A stretch of 64,000 nt of DNA from Micromussa lordhowensis (Eukaryota > Cnidaria > Anthozoa > Scleractinia > Lobophylliidae): positions 25,968 to 89,967 of the forward strand of contig CAXHUQ010000427.1 of the NCBI GenBank assembly GCA_964020085.1. Reading direction: 5' to 3'. A model generated the notes under the pieces. That model did no database searches. It had not been told where the DNA came from and worked only from the letters and a program-made list of their open reading frames with translations. Below, one piece after another: positions 25,601 through 38,493 of the stretch. The stretch's first letter is position 1; every line of letters starts with the position of its first letter. The translations under genes were made by a program, and so were the position numbers.

Positions 25601-28600
25601 CGGCTGGCTGACTCGTTAGCCGAGCTTGACGCGTGTCGCAACTTGGCAAACTAATGGCACCAAAGCACTCCTGGGGTGGGTCCGGGTCCACATGCAAAGT
25701 TTCGGAGCTGCGCGACATCTCGCACTATGCTAACCAGCCCGTTTGCTAATTAGCCGAACTTTGCGCGCGTCGCAACTTTTTAAACTAATACCACCAAAGC
25801 ACTCCCGGGGTCGGTCCGGGTCCAAATGCGAAGTATCGGAGCTGCGCGAAATCTCCCACTATGCTAATCAGCCCGCAGATCCCCAGGCGTGGCCGGCTGG
25901 CTGACTCGTTAGCCGAGCTTGACGCGTGTCGCAACTTGGCAAACTAATGGCACCAAAGCACTCCTGGGGTGGGTCCGGGTCCACATGCAAAGTTTCAGAG
26001 CTGCGCGACATCTCGCACTATGCTAACCAGCCCGTTTGCTAATTAGCCGAACTTTGCGCGCGTCGCAACTTTGCAAACTAATACCACCAAAGCACTCCCG
26101 GGGTCGGTCCGGGTCCAAATGCGAAGTATCGGAGCTGCGCGAAATCTCCCACTATGCTAATCAGCCCGCAGATCCCCAGGCGTGGCCGGCTGGCTGACTC
26201 GTTAGCCGAGCTTGACGCGTGTCGCAGCTTGGCAAACTAATGGCACCAAAGCACTCCTGGGGTGGGTCCGGGTCCACATGCAAAGTTTCGGAGCTGCGCG
26301 ACATCTCGCACTATGCTAACCAGCCCGTTTGCTAATTAGCCGAACTTTGCGCGCGTCGCAACTTTGCAAACTAATACCACCAAAGCACTCCCGGGGTCGG
26401 TCCGGGTCCAAATGCGAAGTATCGGAGCTGCGCGAAATCTCCCACTATGCTAATCAGCCCGCAGATCCCCAGGCGTGGCCGGCTGGCTGACTCGTTAGCC
26501 GAGCTTGACGCGTGTCGCAACTTGGCAAACTAATGGCACCAAAGCACTCCTGGGGTGGGTCCGGGTCCACATGCAAAGTTTCGGAGCTGCGCGACATCTC
26601 GCACTATGCTAACCAGCCCGTTTGCTAATTAGCCGAACTTTGCGCGCGTCGCAACTTAGCAAACTAATACCACCAAAGCACTCCCGGGGTCGGTCCGGGT
26701 CCAAATGCGAAGTATCGGAGCTGCGCGAAATCTCCCACTATGCTAATCAGCCCGCAGATCCCCAGGCGTGGCCGGCTGGCTGACTCGTTAGCCGAGCTTG
26801 ACGCGTGTCGCAACTTGGCAAACTAATGGCACCAAAGCACTCCTGGGGTGGGTCCGGGTCCACATGCAAAGTTTCGGAGCTGCGCGACATCTCGCACTAT
26901 GCTAACCAGCCCGTTTGCTAATTAGCCGAACTTTGCGCGCGTCGCAACTTTGCAAACTAATACCACCAAAGCACTCCCGGGGTCGGTCCGGGTCCAAATG
27001 CGAAGTATCGGAGCTGCGCGAAATCTCCCACTATGCTAATCAGCCCGCAGATCCCCAGGCGTGGCCGGCTGGCTGACTCGTTAGCCGAGCTTGACGCGTG
27101 TCGCAACTTGGCAAACTAATGGCACCAAAGCACTCCTGGGGTGGGTCCGGGTCCACATGCAAAGTTTCGGAGCTGCGCGACATCTCGCACTATGCTAACC
27201 AGCCCGTTTGCTAATTAGCCGAACTTTGCGCGCGTCGCAACTTTGCAAACTAATACCACCAAAGCACTCCCGGGGTCGGTCCGGGTCCAAATGCGAAGTA
27301 TCGGAGCTGCGCGAAATCTCCCACTATGCTAATCAGACCGCAGATCCCCAGGCGTGGCCGGCTGGCTGACTCGTTAGCCGAGCTTGACGCGTGTCGCAAC
27401 TTGGCAAACTAATGGCACCAAAGCACTCCTGGGGTGGGTCCGGGTCCACATGCAAAGTTTCGGAGCTGCGCGACATCTCGCACTATGCTAACCAGCCCGT
27501 TTGCTAATTAGCCGAACTTTGCGCGCGTCGCAACTTTGCAAACTAATACCACCGAAGCACTCCCGGGGTCGGTCCGGGTCCAAATGCGAAGTATCGGAGC
27601 TGCGCGAAATCTCCCACTATGCTAATCAGCCCGCAGATCCCCAGGCGTGGCCGGCTGGCTGACTCGTTAGCCGAGCTTGACGCGTGTCGCAACTTGGCAA
27701 ACTAATGGCACCAAAGCACTCCTGGGGTGGGTCCGGGTCCACATGCAAAGTTTCGGAGCTGCGCGACATCATGCACTATGCTAACCAGCCCGTTTGCTAA
27801 TTAGCCGAACTTTGCGCGCGTCGCAACTTTGCAAACTAATACCACCAAAGCACTCCCGGGGTCGGTCTGAGTCCAAATGCGAAGTATCGGAGCTGCGCGA
27901 AATCTCCCACTATGCTAATCAGCCCGCAGATCCCCAGGCGTGGCCGGCTGGCTGACTCGTTAGCCGAGCTTGACGCGTGTCGCAACTTGGCAAACTAATG
28001 GCACCAAAGCACTCCTGGGGTGGGTCCGGGTCCACATGCAAAGTTTCGGAGCTGCGCGACATCTCGCACTATGCTAACCAGCCCGTTTGCTAATTAGCCG
28101 AACTTTGCGCGCGTCGCAACTTTGCAAACTAATACCACCGAAGCACTCCCGGGGTCGGTCCGGGTCCAAATGCGAAGTATCGGAGCTGCGCGAAATCTCC
28201 CACTATGCTAATCAGACCGCAGATCCCCAGGCGTGGCCGGCTGGCTGACTCGTTAGCCGAGCTTGACGCGTGTCGCAACTTGGCAAACTAATGGCACCAA
28301 AGCACTCCTGGGGTGGGTCCGGGTCCACATGCAAAGTTTCGGAGCTGCGCGACATCTCGCACTATGCTAACCAGCCCGTTTGCTAATTAGCCGAACTTTG
28401 CGCGCGTCGCAACTTTGCAAACTAATACCACCAAAGCACTCCCGGGGTCGGTCCGAGTCCAAATGCGAAGTATCGGAGCTGCGCGAAATCTCCCACTATG
28501 CTAATCAGCCCGCAGATCCCCAGGCGTGGCCGGCTGGCTGACTCGTTAGCCGAGCTTGACGCGTGTCGCAACTTGGCAAACTAATGGCACCAAAGCACTC

Positions 28601-30766
28601 CTGGGGTGGGTCCGGGTCCACATGCAAAGTTTCGGAGCTGCGCGACATCTCGCACTATGCTAACCAGCCCGTTTGCTAATTAGCCGAACTTTGCGCGCGT
28701 CGCAACTTTGCAAACTAATACCACCAAAGCACTCCCGGGGTCGGTCCGGGTCCAAATGCGAAGTATCGGAGCTGCGCGAAATCTCCCACTATGCTAATCA
28801 GCCCGCAGATCCCCAGGCGTGGCCGGCTGGCTGACTCGTTAGCCGAGCTTGACGCGTGTCGCAACTTGGCAAACTAATGGCACCAAAGCACTCCTGGGGT
28901 GGGTCCGGGTCCACATGCAAAGTTTCGGAGCTGCGCGACATCTCGCACTATGCTAACCAGCCCGTTTGCTAATTAGCCGAACTTTGCGCGCGTCGCAACT
29001 TTGCAAACTAATACCACCAAAGCACTCCCGGGGTCGGTCCGAGTCCAAATGCGAAGTATCGGAGCTGCGCGAAATCTCCCACTATGCTAATCAGCCCGCA
29101 GATCCCCAGGCGTGGCCGGCTGGCTGACTCGTTAGCCGAGCTTGACGCGTGTCGCAACTTGGCAAACTAATGGCACCAAAGCACTCCTGGGGTGGGTCCG
29201 GGTCCACATGCAAAGTTTCGGAGCTGCGCGACATCTCGCACTATGCTAACCAGCCCGTTTGCTAATTAGCCGAACTTTGCGCGCGTCGCAACTTTGCAAA
29301 CTAATACCACCAAAGCACTCCCGGGGTCGGTCCGGGTCCAAATGCGAAGTATCGGAGCTGCGCGAAATCTCCCACTATGCTAATCAGCCCGCAGATCCCC
29401 AGGCGTGGCCGGCTGGCTGACTCGTTAGCCGAGCTTGACGCGTGTCGCAACTTGGCAAACTAATGGCACCAAAGCACTCCTGGGGTGGGTCCGGGTCCAC
29501 ATGCAAAGTTTCGGAGCTGCGCGACATCTCGCACTATGCTAACCAGCCCGTTTGCTAATTAGCCGAACTTTGCGCGCGTCGCAACTTTGCAAACTAATAC
29601 CACCAAAGCACTCCCGGGGTCGGTCCGGGTCCAAATGCGAAGTATCGGAGCTGCGCGAAATCTCCCACTATGCTAATCAGCCCGCAGATCCCCAGGCGTG
29701 GCCGGCTGGCTGACTCGTTAGCCGAGCTTGACGCGTGTCGCAACTTGGCAAACTAATGGCACCAAAGCACTCCTGGGGTGGGTCCGGGTCCACATGCAAA
29801 GTTTCGTAGCTGCGCGACATCTCGCACTATGCTAACCAGCCCGTTTGCTAATTAGCCGAACTTTGCGCGCGTCGCAACTTTGCAAACTAATACCACTAAA
29901 GCACTCCCGGGGTCGGTCCGGGTCCAAATGCGAAGTATCGGAGCTGCGCGAAATCTCCCACTATGCTAATCAGCCCGCAGATCCCCAGGTGTGGCCGGCT
30001 GGCTGACTCGTTAGCCGAGCTTGACGCGTGTCGCAACTTGGCAAACTAATGGCACCAAAGCACTCCTGGGGTGGGTCCGGGTCCACATGCAAAGTTTCGG
30101 AGCTGCGCGACATCTCGCACTATGCTAACCAGCCCGTTTGCTAATTAGCCGAACTTTGCGCGCGTCGCAACTTTGCAAACTAATACCACCAAAGCACTCC
30201 CGGGGTCGGTCCGGGTCCAATTGCGAAGTATCGGAGCTGCGCGAAATCTCCCACTATGCTAATCAGCCCGCAGATCCCCAGGCGTGGCCGGCTGGCTGAC
30301 TCGTTAGCCGAGCTTGACGCGTGTCGCAACTTGGCAAACTAATGGCACCAAAGCACTCCTGGGGTGGGTCCGGGTCCACATGCAAAGTTTCGGAGCTGCG
30401 CGACATCTCGCACTATGCTAACCAGCCCGTTTGCTAATTAGCCGAACTTTGCGCGCGTCGCAACTTTGCAAACTAATACCACCAAAGCACTCCCGGGGTC
30501 GGTCCGGGTCCAAATGCGAAGTTTCGGAGCTACGCGAAATCTCCCACTATGCTAATCAGCCCGCAGATCCCCAGGCGTGGCCGGCTGGCTGACTCGTTAG
30601 CCGAGCTTGACGCGTGTCGCAACTTGGCAAACTAATGGCACCAAAGCACTCCTGGGGTGGGTCCGGGTCCACATGCAAAGTTTCGGAGCTGCGCGACATC
30701 TCGCACTATGCTAACCAGCCCGTTTGCTAATTAGCCGAACTTTGCGCGCGTCGCAACTTTGCAAAC

Positions 30767-30900
30767 TAATACCACCAAAGCACTCCCGGGGTCGGTCCGG
30801 GTCCAAATGCGAAGTATCGGAGCTGCGCGAAATCTCGCACTATGCTAACCAGCCTGTTTGCTAATTAGCCGAACTTTGCGCGCGTCGCAACTTTGCAAAC
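30767..30900. repeat. Hybrid A/B satellite monomer 1 (134 bp)
   Basis: The unit opens as A (TAATACCACC, CCCGGGGTCGG, GCGAAGTATCGG, GCGAAATCTC) and switches to B at or just before GCACTATGCTAACC, ending with B's TTTGCTAATTAGCC. It lacks A's 25-bp segment. It is the expected product of a crossover between misaligned A and B monomers, and breaks the A-B alternation. A private CCTGTTTG (for CCCGTTTG) marks this copy. Confidence 0.92.
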
Positions 30901-32658
30901 TAATACCACCAAAGCACTCCCGGGGTCGGTCCGGGTCCAAATGCGAAGTATCGGAGCTGCGCGAAATCTCCCACTATGCTAATCAGCCCGCAGATCCCCA
31001 GGCGTGGCCGGCTGGCTGACTCGTTAGCCGAGCTTGACGCGTGTCGCAACTTGGCAAACTAATGGCACCAAAGCACTCCTGGGGTGGGTCCGGGTCCACA
31101 TGCAAAGTTTCGGAGCTGCGCGACATCTCGCACTATGCTAACCAGCCCGTTTGCTAATTAGCCGAACTTTGCGCGCGTCGCAACTTTGCAAACTAATACC
31201 ACCAAAGCACTCCCGGGGTCGGTCCGGGTCCAAATGCGAAGTATCGGAGCTGCGCAAAATCTCCCACTATGCTAATCAGCCCGCAGATCCCCAGGCGTGG
31301 CCGGCTGGCTGACTCGTTAGCCGAGCTTGACGCGTGTCGCAACTTGGCAAACTAATGGCACCAAAGCACTCCTGGGGTGGGTCCGGGTCCACATGCAAAG
31401 TTTCGGAGCTGCGCGACATCTCGCACTATGCTAACCAGCCCGTTTGCTAATTAGCCGAACTTTGCGCGCGTCGCAACTTTGCAAACTAATACCACCAAAG
31501 CACTCCCGGGGTCGGTCCGAGTCCAAATGCGAAGTATCGGAGCTGCGCGAAATCTCCCACTATGCTAATCAGCCCGCAGATCCCCAGGCGTGGCCGGCTG
31601 GCTGACTCGTTAGCCGAGCTTGACGCGTGTCGCAACTTGGCAAACTAATGGCACCAAAGCACTCCTGGGGTGGGTCCGGGTCCACATGCAAAGTTTCGGA
31701 GCTGCGCGACATCTCGCACTATGCTAACCAGCCCGTTTGCTAATTAGCCGAACTTTGCGCGCGTCGCAACTTTGCAAACTAATACCACCAAAGCACTCCC
31801 GGGGTCGGTCCGGGTCCAAATGCGAAGTATCGGAGCTGCGCGAAATCTCCCACTATGCTAATCAGCCCGCAGATCCCCAGGCGTGGCCGGCTGGCTGACT
31901 CGTTAGCCGAGCTTGACGCGTGTCGCAACTTGGCAAACTAATGGCACCAAAGCACTCCTGGGGTGGGTCCGGGTCCACATGCAAAGTTTCGGAGCTGCGC
32001 GACATCTCGCACTATGCTAACCAGCCCGTTTGCTAATTAGCCGAACTTTGCGCGCGTCGCAACTTTGCAAACTAATACCACCAAAGCACTCCCGGGGTCG
32101 GTCCGAGTCCAAATGCGAAGTATCGGAGCTGCGCGAAATCTCCCACTATGCTAATCAGCCCGCAGATCCCCAGGCGTGGCCGGCTGGCTGACTCGTTAGC
32201 CGAGCTTGACGCGTGTCGCAACTTGGCAAACTAATGGCACCAAAGCACTCCTGGGGTGGGTCCGGGTCCACATGCAAAGTTTCGGAGCTGCGCGACATCT
32301 CGCACTATGCTAACCAGCCCGTTTGCTAATTAGCCGAACTTTGCGCGCGTCGCAACTTTGCAAACTAATACCACCAAAGCACTCCCGGGGTCGGTCCGGG
32401 TCCAAATGCGAAGTATCGGAGCTGCGCGAAATCTCCCACTATGCTAATCAGCCCGCAGATCCCCAGGCGTGGCCGGCTGGCTGACTCGTTAGCCGAGCTT
32501 GACGCGTGTCGCAACTTGGCAAACTAATGGCACCAAAGCACTCCTGGGGTGGGTCCGGGTCCACATGCAAAGTTTCGGAGCTGCGCGAGATCTCGCACTA
32601 TGCTAACACGCCCGTTTGCTAATTAGCCGAACTTTGCGCGCGTCGCAACTTTGCAAAC

Positions 32659-32792
32659 TAATACCACCAAAGCACTCCCGGGGTCGGTCCGGGTCCAAAT
32701 GCGAAGTATCGGAGCTGCGCGAAATCTCGCACTATGCTAACCAGCCCGTTTGCTAATTAGCCGAACTTTGCGCGCGTCGCAACTTTGCAAAC
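32659..32792. repeat. Hybrid A/B satellite monomer 2 (134 bp)
   Basis: Same structure and same switch point as the hybrid at 30767, from GCGAAATCTC (A) to GCACTATGCTAACC (B). It lies 1892 bp after that copy and heads the second copy of the 1892-bp block, so it is a duplicate and not an independent recombinant. Confidence 0.92.
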
Positions 32793-35700
32793 TAATACCA
32801 CCAAAGCACTCCCGGGGTCGGTCCGGGTCCAAATGCGAAGTATCGGAGCTGCGCGAAATCTCCCACTATGCTAATCAGCCCGCAGATCCCCAGGCGTGGC
32901 CGGCTGGCTGACTCGTTAGCCGAGCTTGACGCGTGTCGCAACTTGGCAAACTAATGGCACCAAAGCACTCCTGGGGTGGGTCCGGGTCCACATGCAAAGT
33001 TTCGGAGCTGCGCGACATCTCGCACTATGCTAACCAGCCCGTTTGCTAATTAGCCGAACTTTGCGCGCGTCGCAACTTTGCAAACTAATACCACCAAAGC
33101 ACTCCCGGGGTCGGTCCGGGTCCAAATGCGAAGTATCGGAGCTGCGCAAAATCTCCCACTATGCTAATCAGCCCGCAGATCCCCAGGCGTGGCCGGCTGG
33201 CTGACTCGTTAGCCGAGCTTGACGCGTGTCGCAACTTGGCAAACTAATGGCACCAAAGCACTCCTGGGGTGGGTCCGGGTCCACATGCAAAGTTTCGGAG
33301 CTGCGCGACATCTCGCACTATGCTAACCAGCCCGTTTGCTAATTAGCCGAACTTTGCGCGCGTCGCAACTTTGCAAACTAATACCACCAAAGCACTCCCG
33401 GGGTCGGTCCGAGTCCAAATGCGAAGTATCGGAGCTGCGCGAAATCTCCCACTATGCTAATCAGCCCGCAGATCCCCAGGCGTGGCCGGCTGGCTGACTC
33501 GTTAGCCGAGCTTGACGCGTGTCGCAACTTGGCAAACTAATGGCACCAAAGCACTCCTGGGGTGGGTCCGGGTCCACATGCAAAGTTTCGGAGCTGCGCG
33601 ACATCTCGCACTATGCTAACCAGCCCGTTTGCTAATTAGCCGAACTTTGCGCGCGTCGCAACTTTGCAAACTAATACCACCAAAGCACTCCCGGGGTCGG
33701 TCCGGGTCCAAATGCGAAGTATCGGAGCTGCGCGAAATCTCCCACTATGCTAATCAGCCCGCAGATCCCCAGGCGTGGCCGGCTGGCTGACTCGTTAGCC
33801 GAGCTTGACGCGTGTCGCAACTTGGCAAACTAATGGCACCAAAGCACTCCTGGGGTGGGTCCGGGTCCACATGCAAAGTTTCGGAGCTGCGCGACATCTC
33901 GCACTATGCTAACCAGCCCGTTTGCTAATTAGCCGAACTTTGCGCGCGTCGCAACTTTGCAAACTAATACCACCAAAGCACTCCCGGGGTCGGTCCGAGT
34001 CCAAATGCGAAGTATCGGAGCTGCGCGAAATCTCCCACTATGCTAATCAGCCCGCAGATCCCCAGGCGTGGCCGGCTGGCTGACTCGTTAGCCGAGCTTG
34101 ACGCGTGTCGCAACTTGGCAAACTAATGGCACCAAAGCACTCCTGGGGTGGGTCCGGGTCCACATGCAAAGTTTCGGAGCTGCGCGACATCTCGCACTAT
34201 GCTAACCAGCCCGTTTGCTAATTAGCCGAACTTTGCGCGCGTCGCAACTTTGCAAACTAATACCACCAAAGCACTCCCGGGGTCGGTCCGGGTCCAAATG
34301 CGAAGTATCGGAGCTGCGCGAAATCTCCCACTATGCTAATCAGCCCGCAGATCCCCAGGCGTGGCCGGCTGGCTGACTCGTTAGCCGAGCTTGACGCGTG
34401 TCGCAACTTGGCAAACTAATGGCACCAAAGCACTCCTGGGGTGGGTCCGGGTCCACATGCAAAGTTTCGGAGCTGCGCGACATCTCGCACTATGCTAACC
34501 AGCCCGTTTGCTAATTAGCCGAACTTTGCGCGCGTCGCAACTTTGCAAACTAATACCACCAAAGCACTCCCGGGGTCGGTCCGGGTCCAAATGCGAAGTA
34601 TCGGAGCTGCGCGAAATCTCCCACTATGCTAATCAGCCCGCAGATCCCCAGGCGTGGCCGGCTGGCTGACTCGTTAGCCGAGCTTGACGCGTGTCGCAAC
34701 TTGGCAAACTAATGGCACCAAAGCACTCCTGGGGTGGGTCCGGGTCCACATGCAAAGTTTCGGAGCTGCGCGACATCTCGCACTATGCTAACCAGCCCGT
34801 TTGCTAATTAGCCGAACTTTGCGCGCGTCGCAACTTTGCAAACTAATACCACCAAAGCACTCCCGGGGTCGGTCCGGGTCCAAATGCGAAGTATCGGAGC
34901 TGCGCGAAATCTCCCACTATGCTAATCAGCCCGCAGATCCCCAGGCGTGGCCGGCTGGCTGACTCGTTAGCCGAGCTTGACGCGTGTCGCAACTTGGCAA
35001 ACTAATGGCACCAAAGCACTCCTGGGGTGGGTCCGGGTCCACATGCAAAGTTTCGGAGCTGCGCGACATCTCGCACTATGCTAACCAGCCCGTTTGCTAA
35101 TTAGCCGAACTTTGCGCGCGTCGCAACTTTGCAAACTAATACCACCAAAGCACTCCCGGGGTCGGTCCGGGTCCAAATGCGAAGTATCGGAGCTGCGCGA
35201 AATCTCCCACTATGCTAATCAGCCCGCAGATCCCCAGGCGTGGCCGGCTGGCTGACTCGTTAGCCGAGCTTGACGCGTGTCGCAACTTGGCAAACTAATG
35301 GCACCAAAGCACTCCTGGGGTGGGTCCGGGTCCACATGCAAAGTTTCGGAGCTGCGCGACATCTCGCACTATGCTAACCAGCCCGTTTGCTAATTAGCCG
35401 AACTTTGCGCGCGTCGCAACTTTGCAAACTAATACCACCAAAGCACTCCCGGGGTCGGTCCGGGTCCAAATGCGAAGTATCGGAGCTGCGCGAAATCTCC
35501 CACTATGCTAATCAGCCCGCAGATCCCCAGGCGTGGCCGGCTGGCTGACTCGTTAGCCGAGCTTGACGCGTGTCGCAACTTGGCAAACTAATGGCACCAA
35601 AGCACTCCTGGGGTGGGTCCGGGTCCACATGCAAAGTTTCGGAGCTGCGCGACATCTCGCACTATGCTAACCAGCCCGTTTGCTAATTAGCCGAACTTTG

Positions 35701-36894
35701 CGCGCGTCGCAACTTTGCAAACTAATACCACCAAAGCACTCCCGGGGTCGGTCCGGGTCCAAATGCGAAGTATCGGAGCTGCGCGAAATCTCCCACTATG
35801 CTAATCAGCCCGCAGATCCCCAGGCGTGGCCGGCTGGCTGACTCGTTAGCCGAGCTTGACGCGTGTCGCAACTTGGCAAACTAATGGCACCAAAGCACTC
35901 CTGGGGTGGGTCCGGGTCCACATGCAAAGTTTCGGAGCTGCGCGACATCTCGCACTATGCTAACCAGCCCGTTTGCTAATTAGCCGAACTTTGCGCGCGT
36001 CGCAACTTTGCAAACTAATACCACCAAAGCACTCCCGGGGTCGGTCCGGGTCCAAATGCGAAGTATCGGAGCTGCGCGAAATCTCCCACTATGCTAATCA
36101 GCCCGCAGATCCCCAGGCGTGGCCGGCTGGCTGACTCGTTAGCCGAGCTTGACGCGTGTCGCAACTTGGCAAACTAATGGCACCAAAGCACTCCTGGGGT
36201 GGGTCCGGGTCCACATGCAAAGTTTCGGAGCTGCGCGACATCTCGCACTATGCTAACCAGCCCGTTTGCTAATTAGCCGAACTTTGCGCGCGTCGCAACT
36301 TTGCAAACTAATACCACCAAAGCACTCCCGGGGTCGGTCCGGGTCCAAATGCGAAGTATCGGAGCTGCGCGAAATCTCCCACTATGCTAATCAGCCCGCA
36401 GATCCCCAGGCGTGGCCGGCTGGCTGACTCGTTAGCCGAGCTTGACGCGTGTCGCAACTTGGCAAACTAATGGCACCAAAGCACTCCTGGGGTGGGTCCG
36501 GGTCCACATGCAAAGTTTCGGAGCTGCGCGACATCTCGCACTATGCTAACCAGCCCGTTTGCTAATTAGCCGAACTTTGCGCGCATCGCAACTTTGCAAA
36601 CTAATACCACCAAAGCACTCCCGGGGTCGGTCCGGGTCCAAATGCGAAGTTTCGGAGCTACGCAAAATCTCCCACTATGCTAATCAGCCCGCAGATCCCC
36701 AGGCGTGGCCGGCTGGCTGACTCGTTAGCCGAGCTTGACGCGTGTCGCAACTTGGCAAACTAATGGCACCAAAGCACTCCTGGGGTGGGTCCGGGTCCAC
36801 ATGCAAAGTTTCGGAGCTGCGCGACATCTCGCACTATGCTAACCAGCCCGTTTGCTAATTAGCCGAACTTTGCGCGCGTCGCAACTTTGCAAAC

Positions 36895-37028
36895 TAATAC
36901 CACCAAAGCACTCCCGGGGTCGGTCCGGGTCCAAATGCGAAGTATCGGAGCTGCGCGAAATCTCGCACTATGCTAACCAGCCCGTTTGCTAATTAGCCGA
37001 ACTTTGCGCGCGTCGCAACTTTGCAAAC
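36895..37028. repeat. Hybrid A/B satellite monomer 3 (134 bp)
   Basis: Again an A head joined to a B tail at the GAAATCTC/GCACTATG block. It is preceded 246 bp upstream by GTTTCGGAGCTACGC (36649), exactly as the first hybrid is (30521), and followed 488 bp later by GCGCAAAATC, as hybrids 1 and 2 are. It therefore descends from the same recombinant and was copied to a site 6.1 kb away. Confidence 0.92.
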
Positions 37029-38493
37029 TAATACCACCAAAGCACTCCCGGGGTCGGTCCGGGTCCAAATGCGAAGTATCGGAGCTGCGCGAAATCTCCC
37101 ACTATGCTAATCAGCCCGCAGATCCCCAGGCGTGGCCGGCTGGCTGACTCGTTAGCCGAGCTTGACGCGTGTCGCAACTTGGCAAACTAATGGCACCAAA
37201 GCACTCCTGGGGTGGGTCCGGGTCCACATGCAAAGTTTCGGAGGTGCGCGACATCTCGCACTATGCTAACCAGCCCGTTTGCTAATTAGCCGAACTTTGC
37301 GCGCGTCGCAACTTTGCAAACTAATACCACCAAAGCACTCCCGGGGTCGGTCCGGGTCCAAATGCGAAGTATCGGAGCTGCGCAAAATCTCCCACTATGC
37401 TAATCAGCCCGCAGATCCCCAGGCGTGGCCGGCTGGCTGACTCGTTAGCCGAGCTTGACGCGTGTCGCAACTTGGCAAACTAATGGCACCAAAGCACTCC
37501 TGGGGTGGGTCCGGGTCCACATGCAAAGTTTCGGAGCTGCGCGACATCTCGCACTATGCTAACCAGCCCGTTTGCTAATTAGCCGAACTTTGCGCGCGTC
37601 GCAACTTTGCAAACTAATACCACCAAAGCACTCCCGGGGTCGGTCCGGGTCCAAATGCGAAGTATCGGAGCTGCGCGAAATCTCCCACTATGCTAATCAG
37701 CCCGCAGATCCCCAGGCGTGGCCGGCTGGCTGACTCGTTAGCCGAGCTTGACGCGTGTCGCAACTTGGCAAACTAATGGCACCAAAGCACTCCTGGGGTG
37801 GGTCCGGGTCCACATGCAAAGTTTCGGAGCTGCGCGACATCTCGCACTATGCTAACCAGCCCGTTTGCTAATTAGCCGAACTTTGCGCGCGTCGCAACTT
37901 TGCAAACTAATACCACCAAAGCACTCCCGGGGTCGGTCCGGGTCCAAATGCGAAGTTTCGGAGCTACGCGAAATCTCCCACTATGCTAATCAGCCCGCAG
38001 ATCCCCAGGCGTGGCCGGCTGGCTGACTCGTTAGCCGAGCTTGACGCGTGTCGCAACTTGGCAAACTAATGGCACCAAAGCACTCCTGGGGTGGGTCCGG
38101 GTCCACATGCAAAGTTTCGGAGCTGCGCGACATCTCGCACTATGCTAACCAGCCCGTTTGCTAATTAGGCGAACTTTGCGCGCGTCGCAACTTTGCAAAC
38201 TAATACCACCAAAGCACTCCCGGGGTCGGGCCGGGGCCAAATGCGAAGTTTCGGAGCTGCGCGAAATCTCCCACTATGCTAATCAGCCCGCAGATCCCCA
38301 GGCGTGGCCAGCTGGCTGACTCGTTAGCCGAGCTTGACGTGTGTCGCAACTTGGCAAACTAATGGCACCAAAGCACTCCTGGGGTGGGTCCGGGTCCACA
38401 TGCAAAGTTTCGGAGCTGCGCGACATCTCGCACTATGCTAACCAGCCCGTTTGCTAATTAGCCGAACTTTGCGCGCGTCGCAACTTTGCAAAC

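Larger units (their letters stand above)
30767..34550. repeat. Tandem duplication of a 1892-bp block (hybrid plus 6 dimers)
   Basis: Copy 1 is 30767-32658 and copy 2 is 32659-34550. Each begins with a hybrid monomer and is followed by the same markers at the same offsets: GCGCAAAATC (31256 and 33148), CCGAGTCC (31520 and 33412) and CCGAGTCC again (32106 and 33998), all exactly 1892 bp apart. Private differences such as AACACGCCC near 32605 arose afterwards. The block is a higher-order repeat two copies long. Confidence 0.9.
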
